A DNA stretch of 64,000 bases from assembly GCA_016787665.1 (NCBI GenBank), contig JAEUUC010000008.1, positions 154,518 to 218,517 of the forward strand, read 5' to 3'. A program made the position numbers and the translations under genes. The DNA is from Cyclobacteriaceae bacterium (GTDB lineage Bacteria > Bacteroidota > Bacteroidia > Cytophagales > Cyclobacteriaceae). Below, piece by piece: positions 18,450-27,520 of the stretch. Positions within the stretch are counted from its first letter, which is position 1; every line of letters starts with the position of its first letter. Below the pieces are notes generated by a model. It did not search any database. It was not told where the DNA came from and was given only the letters and a program-made list of their open reading frames with translations.

Positions 18450-18959
18450 CTACCGAAGTTGGGCTACGTAGCGATGCATGTTATCGGCAAGCGAGTGCTG
18501 GTCTCCGTTTTTCCCGATCATCAACTCAAAATCAACGGTGTGATCTTCGCGGTATACACCTACCCGACAATGCGCTTTACTCCGGGCCAGCAGGTAGTCG
18601 ATCAGATCGTTTGGCTCCTTGTCCAGATTAAAGAGATAGTCAAATGTGGTGTCGGCAAACTTCAAGGCTTTATCCGACTGGAGTGAACCCCAAAAACTGA
18701 GTTCTTCAACGGTAAAAAAATCAAACAGGAAGTCGTAGTTCTCTTTTTTGCGGGGCAAAAACTCCAGGACCTGAACCTTTTTCCCTTCTGTTTCCAACAC
18801 CTTGACCAGTCGTTTTACCTCATCGTGTTTGGCTTTGTCCTCCACGGTAAACAACACGCCAATGCTCATCGCCTGGGGGTAGGGCAAACTGGCCCGGATA
18901 CTTTTGTTTTTCTTTCGGGCATTGCTGGTGCGCCACCGCAGAAACGTCTTCTTGAACAT
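18450..18959 (-). CDS. DUF6913-type conserved protein
   Basis: A 169-residue cytosolic protein with a basic N-terminus (FKKTFLRWRTSNARKKNKS) followed by an alpha/beta domain starting SIGVLFTVEDKAKHDEVKRL and ending SLADNMHRYVAQL. This matches a Bacteroidota-specific conserved family I recall as DUF6913; no activity is known to me. Segments of note are FFTVEELSFWG and FNLDKEPNDLIDYLLARSKA. It lies between ligA and dapA on the same strand, in a probable operon. Confidence 0.65.
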   Translation of the reverse strand: MFKKTFLRWRTSNARKKNKSIRASLPYPQAMSIGVLFTVEDKAKHDEVKRLVKVLETEGKKVQVLEFLPRKKENYDFLFDFFTVEELSFWGSLQSDKALKFADTTFDYLFNLDKEPNDLIDYLLARSKAHCRVGVYREDHTVDFELMIGKNGDQHSLADNMHRYVAQLR

Positions 18960-18989
18960 CGTGGCAAAATACTAAAATGTGTTGCAAGA

Positions 18990-21032
<2,043 letters not shown>

Positions 21033-21068
21033 TTACTGCGTAAATAGTGTGGATTTGATTGGTGGCAT

Positions 21069-21076
21069 TATCTTTG
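21069..21076 (+). promoter_or_regulatory. -7 box for the small outer-membrane barrel gene
   Basis: TATCTTTG, exact TAnnTTTG match, 30 nt before the ATG at 21107. No TTG lies at the ideal -33 spacing. Confidence 0.5.
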
Positions 21077-21106
21077 TTTGGGATCAAACCAACTAACCCA
21101 ATTTTT

Positions 21107-21688
21107 ATGAAAAAAATTTCCCTTCTTTCTCTCCTCGTGTTGTGCGCGGGCTTGGTGGCCAGTGCTCAAGAGTACAAGCCATTTAAGGTTGGTGTCGGTC
21201 TTGGCTATGCGTTGACTACCGGTGATGGCGCCAAGGGTGGCGTACTTCTTTACCTGGAGCCAGCCTACCGCGTTTCGGACCCCTTGTTGGTTGGTATTCG
21301 TTTGGAAACTGCCGCAGTAACCCGCGGATTTTCCGAGGATGTACTCGCAAGCGGGGGTACCATTGACGTGGCTGCTATCGGTTCGTTCAGCGCCTTCGGT
21401 CAGTATTATTTTTCAACCGGTTCATTCCGTCCGTTTGTAGGAGCGGGGGCAGGCTTCTTTACGTTGGCGGCTGTTTCAGGTTCTGCCCAAGGAACGGTGG
21501 TTACTGCAGTGGAAGCCTCAAATAAGTTTGGGTTTTACCCGCGCGTAGGTTTCGATCTGGGCCATTTCAATATGTCGGTGGACTTCAACCTGATTCCAGC
21601 TTCTGAGACCATTGGCGGGTTGGCTGAAGTGAAGAACAGCTACCTGGGGTTCCGGGCTGGCTTCTCAATTGGTGGTGGTAAGAAATAG
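21107..21688 (+). CDS. small outer-membrane beta-barrel protein
   Basis: A 193-residue protein with a clear signal peptide (MKKISLLSLLVLCAGLVASA, cleavage before QEYKPF) and a mature part made of alternating polar/hydrophobic strands: FKVGVGLGYALTTGD, LYLEPAYRVSDPLLVGIRLE, SFRPFVGAGAGFFTLA, FYPRVGFDLGHFNMSVDFN and a last strand ending SIGGGKK. This is the eight-stranded OmpA/OmpW-like barrel layout. I use the ATG at 21107 because the upstream start at 21059 would include the -7 box. The function is unknown; such proteins are often abundant structural porin-like proteins. Confidence 0.8.
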   Translation: MKKISLLSLLVLCAGLVASAQEYKPFKVGVGLGYALTTGDGAKGGVLLYLEPAYRVSDPLLVGIRLETAAVTRGFSEDVLASGGTIDVAAIGSFSAFGQYYFSTGSFRPFVGAGAGFFTLAAVSGSAQGTVVTAVEASNKFGFYPRVGFDLGHFNMSVDFNLIPASETIGGLAEVKNSYLGFRAGFSIGGGKK

Positions 21689-21707
21689 TCGATCGGAAGA
21701 TTCCAAA

Positions 21708-21738
21708 AGAAAGGGGCGGAAGCCCCTTTTCTTTTTTT
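21708..21738. terminator. bidirectional terminator between convergent genes
   Basis: Stem AAAGGGGC (21710-21717) with GCCCCTTT (21722-21729), loop GGAA, T-run on the + strand and A-run on the other side. It lies exactly between the stops of the barrel gene and rsmE. Confidence 0.8.
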
Positions 21739-22429
21739 ATTGCGTTGACGCATTGGCGGACTGTAGCAGCGTACACGCCACCAGTGCAGCGGTTTCGGTA
21801 CGCAACCGGGTTGGACCCAGCGATACTTGTGAAAAATTGCTTTGCAAGGCGGTTGCTATCTCATCTGGGGAGAAATCACCCTCAGGTCCAATGAGCATCA
21901 GGTAGCTCGCCCCGGGTTTGATAACTGACTTGAGGTGCACCGGGTTATGAGGATCCACGTATCCGATAAACCGCTGGTCAGCCTTTGCCAGCAGGATCTC
22001 GTCAAACCCGGTCATTCCGTTTAGCTCGGGCAGCCAGGCTTGTTGCGATTGCTTCATGGCGCTTTGGGCGATTTTGCCGAGCCGATCCAGGTTGACTGTT
22101 TTTCGCTCCGACCGATTGCAGCGCATAAACGAAATCTGCTGCACCCCCAATTCGGTACACTTTTCCACTAACCACTCCATGCGGTCCAGATTTTTGGTGG
22201 GTGCTACTGCTACTTGAATGTGATAGGGGGCGGGGGGAACTACTTCTTCTTTGGTAATGGTAAACCGGAACTCTTTCTTATCGGAGGTCAATTCGGCCTC
22301 CATCCGTTTACCGCGGCCATCCACCAGCGCTATGCAATCGCCAATCACCAAACGCAGCACGCGGGCATGGTGCGCTTCGTCTTCAGAAAGTACGTAATCA
22401 GAGCCCGGTGGATGATAGAACAAATCCAA
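21737..22429 (-). CDS. rsmE: 16S rRNA (uracil-1498-N3)-methyltransferase
   Basis: SPOUT-class methyltransferase that modifies U1498 of 16S rRNA using S-adenosylmethionine. The 230-residue protein has an N-terminal PUA-like domain (MDLFYHPPGSDYVLSEDEAHH) and a C-terminal trefoil-knot domain with LIGPEGDFSPDEI and SLGPTRLRTETAA, the cofactor-binding loops of the family. It is the last gene of the gltA-ACBP-rsmE run, 12 nt behind the acyl-CoA-binding protein gene, and ends in a shared terminator. Confidence 0.95.
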   Translation of the reverse strand: MDLFYHPPGSDYVLSEDEAHHARVLRLVIGDCIALVDGRGKRMEAELTSDKKEFRFTITKEEVVPPAPYHIQVAVAPTKNLDRMEWLVEKCTELGVQQISFMRCNRSERKTVNLDRLGKIAQSAMKQSQQAWLPELNGMTGFDEILLAKADQRFIGYVDPHNPVHLKSVIKPGASYLMLIGPEGDFSPDEIATALQSNFSQVSLGPTRLRTETAALVACTLLQSANASTQ

Positions 22430-22441
22430 AGGCGGATGCAG

Positions 22442-22705
22442 CTACTTGTAGTTTTGCTCAAGCGAACTCACCAGGGTGAGATACGCCTGCATGGCGGCTT
22501 CGTTGGTCATCCCTTTTTTAGAAGCCCATGCATCGAACTTGGCTATGCCTTTGAAGTCGAAACCCGTTGGGCGCTCTCCGCTCACATCCCCCTCGGTGGA
22601 TTGCTTATAGAGCGCATACAACTCCAGCAACTCTTCATTGGAAGGCCGCCTGGTGAGCTGCTGGGCGCAATCCACGGCAGCTTTGAAGTCATCGGCTAAC
22701 GCCAT
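22442..22705 (-). CDS. acyl-CoA-binding protein
   Basis: An 87-residue four-helix ACBP. Family motifs: LTRRPSNEELLELYALYKQSTEGDV, FDFKGIAKFDAW and KKGMTNEAAMQAYL, with the acyl-CoA-contacting lysine and tyrosine residues in the expected places. It buffers long-chain acyl-CoA in the cytosol. I chose the ATG at 22705 (MALADDF), 2 nt after the gltA stop, over an upstream TTG. Prokaryotic ACBPs are scattered but regular in Bacteroidota. Position between citrate synthase and rsmE suggests shared transcription rather than a shared pathway. Confidence 0.93.
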   Translation of the reverse strand: MALADDFKAAVDCAQQLTRRPSNEELLELYALYKQSTEGDVSGERPTGFDFKGIAKFDAWASKKGMTNEAAMQAYLTLVSSLEQNYK

Positions 22706-22707
22706 GG

Positions 22708-23994
22708 TCAACGCTTGTTAATCGGCACGTACTTGCGCGGAGGTTGGCCTACGTAAATCTGGCGCGGGCGGCCAATCGGCTCTTTGTTCTCACGCATTTC
22801 TTTCCACTGTGCAATCCAGCCCGGCAGGCGACCCATCGCAAACATGACGGTGAACATCTCGACCGGTATACCCAGGGCCCGGTAAATGATACCGGAGTAG
22901 AAGTCCACGTTGGGATACAACTTGCGCTCAATGAAGTACGGATCGCGCAACGCCACTTCTTCGAGTTTCGAGGCAATTTCCAATACCGGGTCATTTACGC
23001 CCAGTTTGCCGAGCACATCGTCTGCGGCTTTCTTGATGATTTTGGCACGCGGGTCAAAGTTCTTGTACACGCGGTGACCAAAACCCATCAGGCGGAAGCC
23101 GCTGTTCTTGTCCTTTGCCTTGTTAATCCACTTTTCAATGTCTCCACCATCCTTGCGGATTTGCTCCAACATGACGATAACTTCTTGGTTGGCGCCACCG
23201 TGCAACGGTCCCCACAGCGCGTTGATACCAGCTGAAATGGAGGAGTAGATGCTGGCTTTCGATGAGCCCACAATCCGAACGGTGGAGGTTGAGCAGTTTT
23301 GCTCGTGGTCAGCATGAAGGATCAATAACTTATCCAACGCATCGGCCACTACCGGGTCAACATGATACTGTTCAGCTGGCAGGGCAAACATCATCTTCAG
23401 GAACCGGGAACAATAGTCAAGCGCATTGTCCGGATAGTTTACCGGATGTCCCACCGCATTCTTGTACGCCCATGCGGCAAAGGTTGGCATCTTGGCCAGG
23501 GAGCGAACGATGCTGAGGTACACGCCTTCGGCCGAGCGGTTGGGGTCCAGCGACTCGGGATAAAAAGCTGTCTGCGCGCAGAACAACGAGGCCAGCACAC
23601 CCATGGGGTGGGAGGTGGAAGGGAATCCATCCAGTATCTTCTTGACATCTTCATGCACCAGTGTATGCGTCTTGATGTCGTTGCTGAACTTATTGAGCTG
23701 ATCCTGAGATGGTAGTTCACCGAATATGAGCAAGTAGGCTACTTCCAGAAACGTTGACTTTTCAGCCAACTCTTCGATGCCGTAACCCCTGTAACGGAGT
23801 ATGCCCTTGTCGCCATCCAAAAAGGTAATGGCACTCTTGGTGGCACCGGTGTTTTTATAACCCAGGTCCAGGGTTACTGTGCCGGTTTCTTCGAGCAGGT
23901 TGCTGATATCAATGCCCTGTTCACCTTCCGAGCCTTCGATAACGGGGAATGTGTAGGTCTTGCCGTCTATGATGAGTTGTGCGGTTTTTGCCAT
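22708..23994 (-). CDS. gltA: citrate synthase
   Basis: Condenses acetyl-CoA and oxaloacetate to citrate at the entry of the TCA cycle. At 428 residues it is the long, hexameric (type II) form, with the N-terminal beta domain and GEQGIDISNLLEETG. Catalytic-site motifs are LILHADHEQNCSTSTVRI, LWGPLHGGANQEV, FRLMGFGHRVYKNFDPRAKI and NVDFYSGIIYRALGIP. A weak promoter (TTTG at 24042-24045, 18-nt spacer, TAATTTTA on the minus strand) precedes it. It heads an operon with the ACBP gene and rsmE. Confidence 0.97.
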   Translation of the reverse strand: MAKTAQLIIDGKTYTFPVIEGSEGEQGIDISNLLEETGTVTLDLGYKNTGATKSAITFLDGDKGILRYRGYGIEELAEKSTFLEVAYLLIFGELPSQDQLNKFSNDIKTHTLVHEDVKKILDGFPSTSHPMGVLASLFCAQTAFYPESLDPNRSAEGVYLSIVRSLAKMPTFAAWAYKNAVGHPVNYPDNALDYCSRFLKMMFALPAEQYHVDPVVADALDKLLILHADHEQNCSTSTVRIVGSSKASIYSSISAGINALWGPLHGGANQEVIVMLEQIRKDGGDIEKWINKAKDKNSGFRLMGFGHRVYKNFDPRAKIIKKAADDVLGKLGVNDPVLEIASKLEEVALRDPYFIERKLYPNVDFYSGIIYRALGIPVEMFTVMFAMGRLPGWIAQWKEMRENKEPIGRPRQIYVGQPPRKYVPINKR

Positions 23995-24082
23995 ATTCAG
24001 TGTGTATTCTTCGTCTAAAATTAGATTAACAGGTCTGAGATCAAAATGATTGGTGGATTTTAATATTTATTTAAACCGCGGT

Positions 24083-24898
24083 TTAGTTGTTACCCAGGAT
24101 CATCGGGAGGCCGTCCTTTCCTGAACCCACAACAATGATCTTGCTGTTGGGCGATTTAGCCAGCTCCAGGGTGGCTTCTATACCCCTCATTTTCAATAGT
24201 TTGTCGGTCAAACTGTTGTTGATGATGTTGTTGGCCCGCGATTCGCCCTCGGCAGCAATGCGCTTGCGCTCGGCTTCGCTTTTCTCTTTGTCAAGCCTGA
24301 ACTGGTACGCCAATGCTTCCTGCTCTTGCTGCAGTTTGTTTTCAATGGCCTGCTTGATTTGCTCGGGCAACACGATACCGCGAATAAGCACGGCTGTGGC
24401 ATGTACATAATTCTTGTTGAGGATGTTTTCGGTTTCGGTGCGAATGGCCGTCTCAACCTCAGCGCGCTTGGTGGAGTAAATTTCTTCGGCTGAGTAACGT
24501 CCCATAACCTGCCGCACGGTCGATCGCACTTCTGGAATCACCAAAACGGTTTCATAATCTTTGGTGAATTTTTCGTGTACAAAACCGATCTTATCCGGAA
24601 TAGGGTAGTAGCGCACGGTTACATCCACGTGGATGGACAAACCATTCTTGTCCAGCACGTCCATGTTCTCATCGGAAGAGATCTCGTTCACTTTGTAAAC
24701 ATAGTAATCGTTCCAGGGGGCTTTCATGTGCACGCCCGGGCCCATAATGTTCTCTTTATCAAGGCCGCTCCCGAAGGGGTAAAACATAATTGCCCGCTCG
24801 GTCGCCTCAATGGTAAAGAACAGGCTGGAGGATAAGGTGAGAAATACGATGAAGGCAATAATGCCCAGAATGATGAAAGGTAATCTACGGTTATTCAT
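24083..24898 (-). CDS. prohibitin/SPFH domain membrane protein
   Basis: A 271-residue SPFH-family protein: N-terminal membrane anchor (about 8-28), SPFH domain (about 28-190; TIEATERAIMFYPFGSG, PGVHMKAPWNDYYVYKVNE, LSIHVDVTVRYYPIPDKIG) and a coiled coil (KQAIENKLQQEQEALAYQFRLDKEKSEAERKRIAAEGESRANNI in two parts) with the C-terminal IIVVGSGKDGLPMILG. Such proteins form ring-shaped membrane scaffolds that often control membrane proteases; the substrate here is unknown. The stop codon overlaps a 14-bp palindrome (24072-24085). It starts 13 nt after a four-to-six-span membrane protein gene and is likely co-transcribed with it. Confidence 0.92.
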   Translation of the reverse strand: MNNRRLPFIILGIIAFIVFLTLSSSLFFTIEATERAIMFYPFGSGLDKENIMGPGVHMKAPWNDYYVYKVNEISSDENMDVLDKNGLSIHVDVTVRYYPIPDKIGFVHEKFTKDYETVLVIPEVRSTVRQVMGRYSAEEIYSTKRAEVETAIRTETENILNKNYVHATAVLIRGIVLPEQIKQAIENKLQQEQEALAYQFRLDKEKSEAERKRIAAEGESRANNIINNSLTDKLLKMRGIEATLELAKSPNSKIIVVGSGKDGLPMILGNN

Positions 24899-24911
24899 AA
24901 TTATTTGGATT

Positions 24912-25670
24912 TCAATTTTTTGGCATGTCTTCCTGGCGGGGAAGGCCCAGCAATTTACCTATGATGATCATACCATACAACGTACCCCACACCGCCTCCA
25001 GCACGCTCAGGTTGCGGATGAACCGAATCGGTTGAAGCCCCGAGTCCATACCAGATAAAACACAAAAGCTGTAGGTGACACATTCGGCATAGTTGGGAAG
25101 CCCCAGTTCGATGGCCACCCCCATACTACCCGGCATGGCAATGCTTAACAGGTCGTACAGGCTACCAAAGGAAATCCCGATCATGAGAAAAACACAGGCC
25201 GCTCCCCACAGTTTGTCGGGGGTCAGGTAGCCTTGAGCAAAAATGTCGCGTATGGCAAAGGCAATAACCGTAATCTCAATGGGAAAGAGCAACCCGTGGA
25301 TGGTTAACAAATAGGCCTGCCGGTTGGGTACTTCGAGAAGCTGGTAGTAGGGGAACTCCACCAAAATGCCGACCACCACAATAAGAATGAGAATACAGAA
25401 AATACCCACAATGAGGTACCGGTTGGAGGTAAAGTTTCGCAGCAAGTCCCATAGCAAAAACGCATACGTAGCCCCAAACCCGGAAAAAATCAGGATGATA
25501 AATTTGGAGACGTTGCTTTTGGAATCGGTGAGCAGGGGCTCGGACAGCAGCAGCCCGCAGCCAACAATGAGAATTTGAAGGATAACTACGTTGCGATAAT
25601 CCTTGGCTTTTTCGCGCTGCAGTTCAAGTTTGGTGAGCTTGTTAAAACTAAAAAGCCGGAAGAGCGACAT
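24912..25670 (-). CDS. multi-span membrane protein related to two-TM ion channels, filter degenerate
   Basis: A 252-residue protein with about six membrane segments (near 30-45, 55-75, 85-108, 122-140, 155-178, 220-240). The last part, AECVTYSFCVLSGMDSG followed by IRNLSVLEAVWGTLYGMIII, has the layout of the pore helix, filter and final helix of Ion_trans_2 potassium channels of Bacteroidota, where the last helix usually reads like SVLEALIGQLYLAILIA. The TxGYG selectivity filter itself is absent (SGMDSG instead). It may be a non-selective or non-conducting relative. Upstream of the prohibitin gene on the same strand, 13 nt apart. Confidence 0.6.
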   Translation of the reverse strand: MSLFRLFSFNKLTKLELQREKAKDYRNVVILQILIVGCGLLLSEPLLTDSKSNVSKFIILIFSGFGATYAFLLWDLLRNFTSNRYLIVGIFCILILIVVVGILVEFPYYQLLEVPNRQAYLLTIHGLLFPIEITVIAFAIRDIFAQGYLTPDKLWGAACVFLMIGISFGSLYDLLSIAMPGSMGVAIELGLPNYAECVTYSFCVLSGMDSGLQPIRFIRNLSVLEAVWGTLYGMIIIGKLLGLPRQEDMPKN

Positions 25671-25727
25671 GCCTGCAAACTAAGCAAAGATTTGTCGTCT
25701 TCCGGTCTTGTCAAGTACCTTTCAATA

Positions 25728-26018
25728 TCAGCCTTGCGGCAGGCCAAAGTTGCTTTCCGGGGCCGGTGAAGGGCTCGGAGCAGGTGCCGGGGCGGGTGCC
25801 GGAGCCGGAGCGGGTGCCGGTTTTGCGGCAGGCTTCTTGGCTTTAGGCGCAGCCTTCTTTTTCGCGGGCTTCTTCGCCACTTTCTTCACGGCTTTCTTGG
25901 CCGGCTTTTTAGCCGCCTTCTTAGCCGCCTTCTTCACTACTTTTTTCTTGGCAGACTTCTTCACTGCCTTCTTAGCCTTGGATTTTTTGGCTGCTTTTTT
26001 TGCTTTCTTTTTTGCCAT
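25728..26018 (-). CDS. lysine/alanine-rich histone H1-like protein with proline-rich tail
   Basis: A 96-residue low-complexity protein. Residues 1-64 are almost only K, A, P and V in KKAxKK-type repeats, as in eukaryotic H1 tails and bacterial HctB or AlgP-like proteins. Residues about 67-84 are an alternating A-P run, ending ESNFGLPQG. It likely binds DNA or polyphosphate through its positive charge and may compact the nucleoid; this is inference from composition. It is distinct from the short Hc1-like gene at 17267. A perfect 20-bp palindrome lies 77 nt upstream of its start. Confidence 0.75.
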   Translation of the reverse strand: MAKKKAKKAAKKSKAKKAVKKSAKKKVVKKAAKKAAKKPAKKAVKKVAKKPAKKKAAPKAKKPAAKPAPAPAPAPAPAPAPSPSPAPESNFGLPQG

Positions 26019-26094
26019 AGCACATTAACGTTTAAAGGTGGATTCTCAGATTTGATTATTACGTCAGTCCATCTGGAATGACCAGCTAAAAATA

Positions 26095-26114
26095 TGAGAA
26101 TGAATTCATTCTCA
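26095..26114. promoter_or_regulatory. perfect 20-bp palindrome, possible regulator site
   Basis: TGAGAATGAATTCATTCTCA reads the same on both strands. Its outer halves (TGAGAAT and ATTCTCA) equal the arms of Fur-type operators, but the spacer is 6 nt rather than 1. It lies upstream of the histone-like gene and downstream of mnmE, so it could be an operator or part of a terminator; there is no T-run. Confidence 0.4.
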
Positions 26115-26155
26115 CATCGCTTCAGCGGAAAAAATTTAGCGTACGTAAGGAAGGT

Positions 26156-27520
26156 TTACTTTCCGATGCAAAAGCGCGAAAAGATGTTAGCTAACAGGTC
26201 ATCGGAGGTGATCTCACCGGTTATTTCACCCAGGTGATACAGGGCCTGCCGAATGTCCATGGCAAGGAAATCCCCGGTGATACCCCCGCCAAGGCCCTGT
26301 AGAACCCGCGCCAGGGCTTCGTCCGTCAGGTTCAATTGCTGCCAGTGGCGTAAATTGGTCACCAGGACATCGCCCGTCCTGACCTGATTCAACTCCAGTT
26401 TGTTCAGGATGGCTTCTTTCAATTCGGCCAGGTTGTCTTTGTTTTTCGCGGAAATCAGAATGAAGTCGCGCCCGCGCAATGTCATAGCCAGATGCGCTGG
26501 AGCCTGGTCCAGTTTATTGCCCACTTTCAGGTAAGGAACTCCGCCCTTGTCCAGCTCACGTTCGGCCTGTTGGATTTCCTCCGGGCTGGTTTGGGACAGG
26601 TCAAAGACGTAGAGAATCAGGCTGGCCTTCTGCATTTGTTCGCGGGTGCGTGCAATGCCCAAGGCCTCTATCGCATCGTGGGTATCGCGCAGGCCGGCCG
26701 TGTCGATAAACCTGAAGAGCACGCCCCCCAGGTGAATCTCATCCTCGATTACATCGCGGGTCGTGCCGGGAATGTCCGAGACAATGGCCCGCTCTTCATT
26801 AAGTAAGGCGTTGAGCAAAGTTGATTTACCTGCGTTGGGCTTGCCGGCAATCACGGTAGCCACGCCTTCCTTGATTACCTGCCCCTGGTCAAATGAATGA
26901 ATCAACCGGGCCAGGTATCCGCGGATTTTAATGATCAACTGTCGAAGGTCATCCCGTTTGGCAAATTCTACGTCCTCCTCCCCAAAATCGAGTTCCAATT
27001 CAATCAACGAGGCGAAATGGATCAGTTCTTCGCGGAGATTTTTGATCTCCCGCGAAAAGCCGCCCCGCATCTGGTTGAGGGCTGCCTGGCGGCCCTGGCT
27101 GGTCTCGGCCTGAATCAAATCGGCAACTGCCTCGGCCTGCGCCAGATCGAAGCGCCCGTTGAGAAATGCCCGCTGGGTGAACTCCCCGGGCCGCGCCAGT
27201 CGCGCGCCCCGCTGAAGCAAAAGGCTAATAATCTCGCGCACAATTACGGGAGAACCGTGGCACGAGATTTCAACCGAATTTTCGCGCGTAAAACTGTGGG
27301 GCGCCCGAAAAATGCTGACGAGCACTTCGTCAATCGCTTGGGCGCGGCCCAGCGTACCCCAGTGGAGCGTGTGGCTCGGCTGTAGGGTGAGGTTTTTTCC
27401 GCGAAACTCGGATTGCACGATGTCAATCGCCTGATCCCCTGACAAGCGTATTACGGCCAGTGCGCCAATGCCCTGAGGGGTGGCGAGCGCAATGATGGTG
27501 TCTTGATTCACTGCGTTCAT
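26156..27520 (-). CDS. mnmE: tRNA modification GTPase
   Basis: MnmE works with MnmG to add carboxymethylaminomethyl groups to the wobble uridine of certain tRNAs. The 454-residue protein has the N-terminal folate-binding domain (DTIIALATPQGIGALAVIRLSG), a helical domain with an inserted G domain (Walker A in GKPNAGKSTLLNALL, DIPGTTRDVIEDE, DTAGLRDT, NKLD) and the catalytic C-terminus FCIGK. Length is as expected. Its start overlaps the stop of the Nramp-UspA gene by 4 nt, so it is part of the metal-responsive operon, an unusual place for a tRNA modification gene. Confidence 0.97.
   Translation of the reverse strand: MNAVNQDTIIALATPQGIGALAVIRLSGDQAIDIVQSEFRGKNLTLQPSHTLHWGTLGRAQAIDEVLVSIFRAPHSFTRENSVEISCHGSPVIVREIISLLLQRGARLARPGEFTQRAFLNGRFDLAQAEAVADLIQAETSQGRQAALNQMRGGFSREIKNLREELIHFASLIELELDFGEEDVEFAKRDDLRQLIIKIRGYLARLIHSFDQGQVIKEGVATVIAGKPNAGKSTLLNALLNEERAIVSDIPGTTRDVIEDEIHLGGVLFRFIDTAGLRDTHDAIEALGIARTREQMQKASLILYVFDLSQTSPEEIQQAERELDKGGVPYLKVGNKLDQAPAHLAMTLRGRDFILISAKNKDNLAELKEAILNKLELNQVRTGDVLVTNLRHWQQLNLTDEALARVLQGLGGGITGDFLAMDIRQALYHLGEITGEITSDDLLANIFSRFCIGK

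Noticed and set aside
25708..26028. 106-residue A/G/F-rich frame on the + strand opposite the lysine-rich gene
   Set aside because: It is the reverse complement of a repetitive K/A/P coding sequence; low complexity on both strands makes such shadows inevitable.
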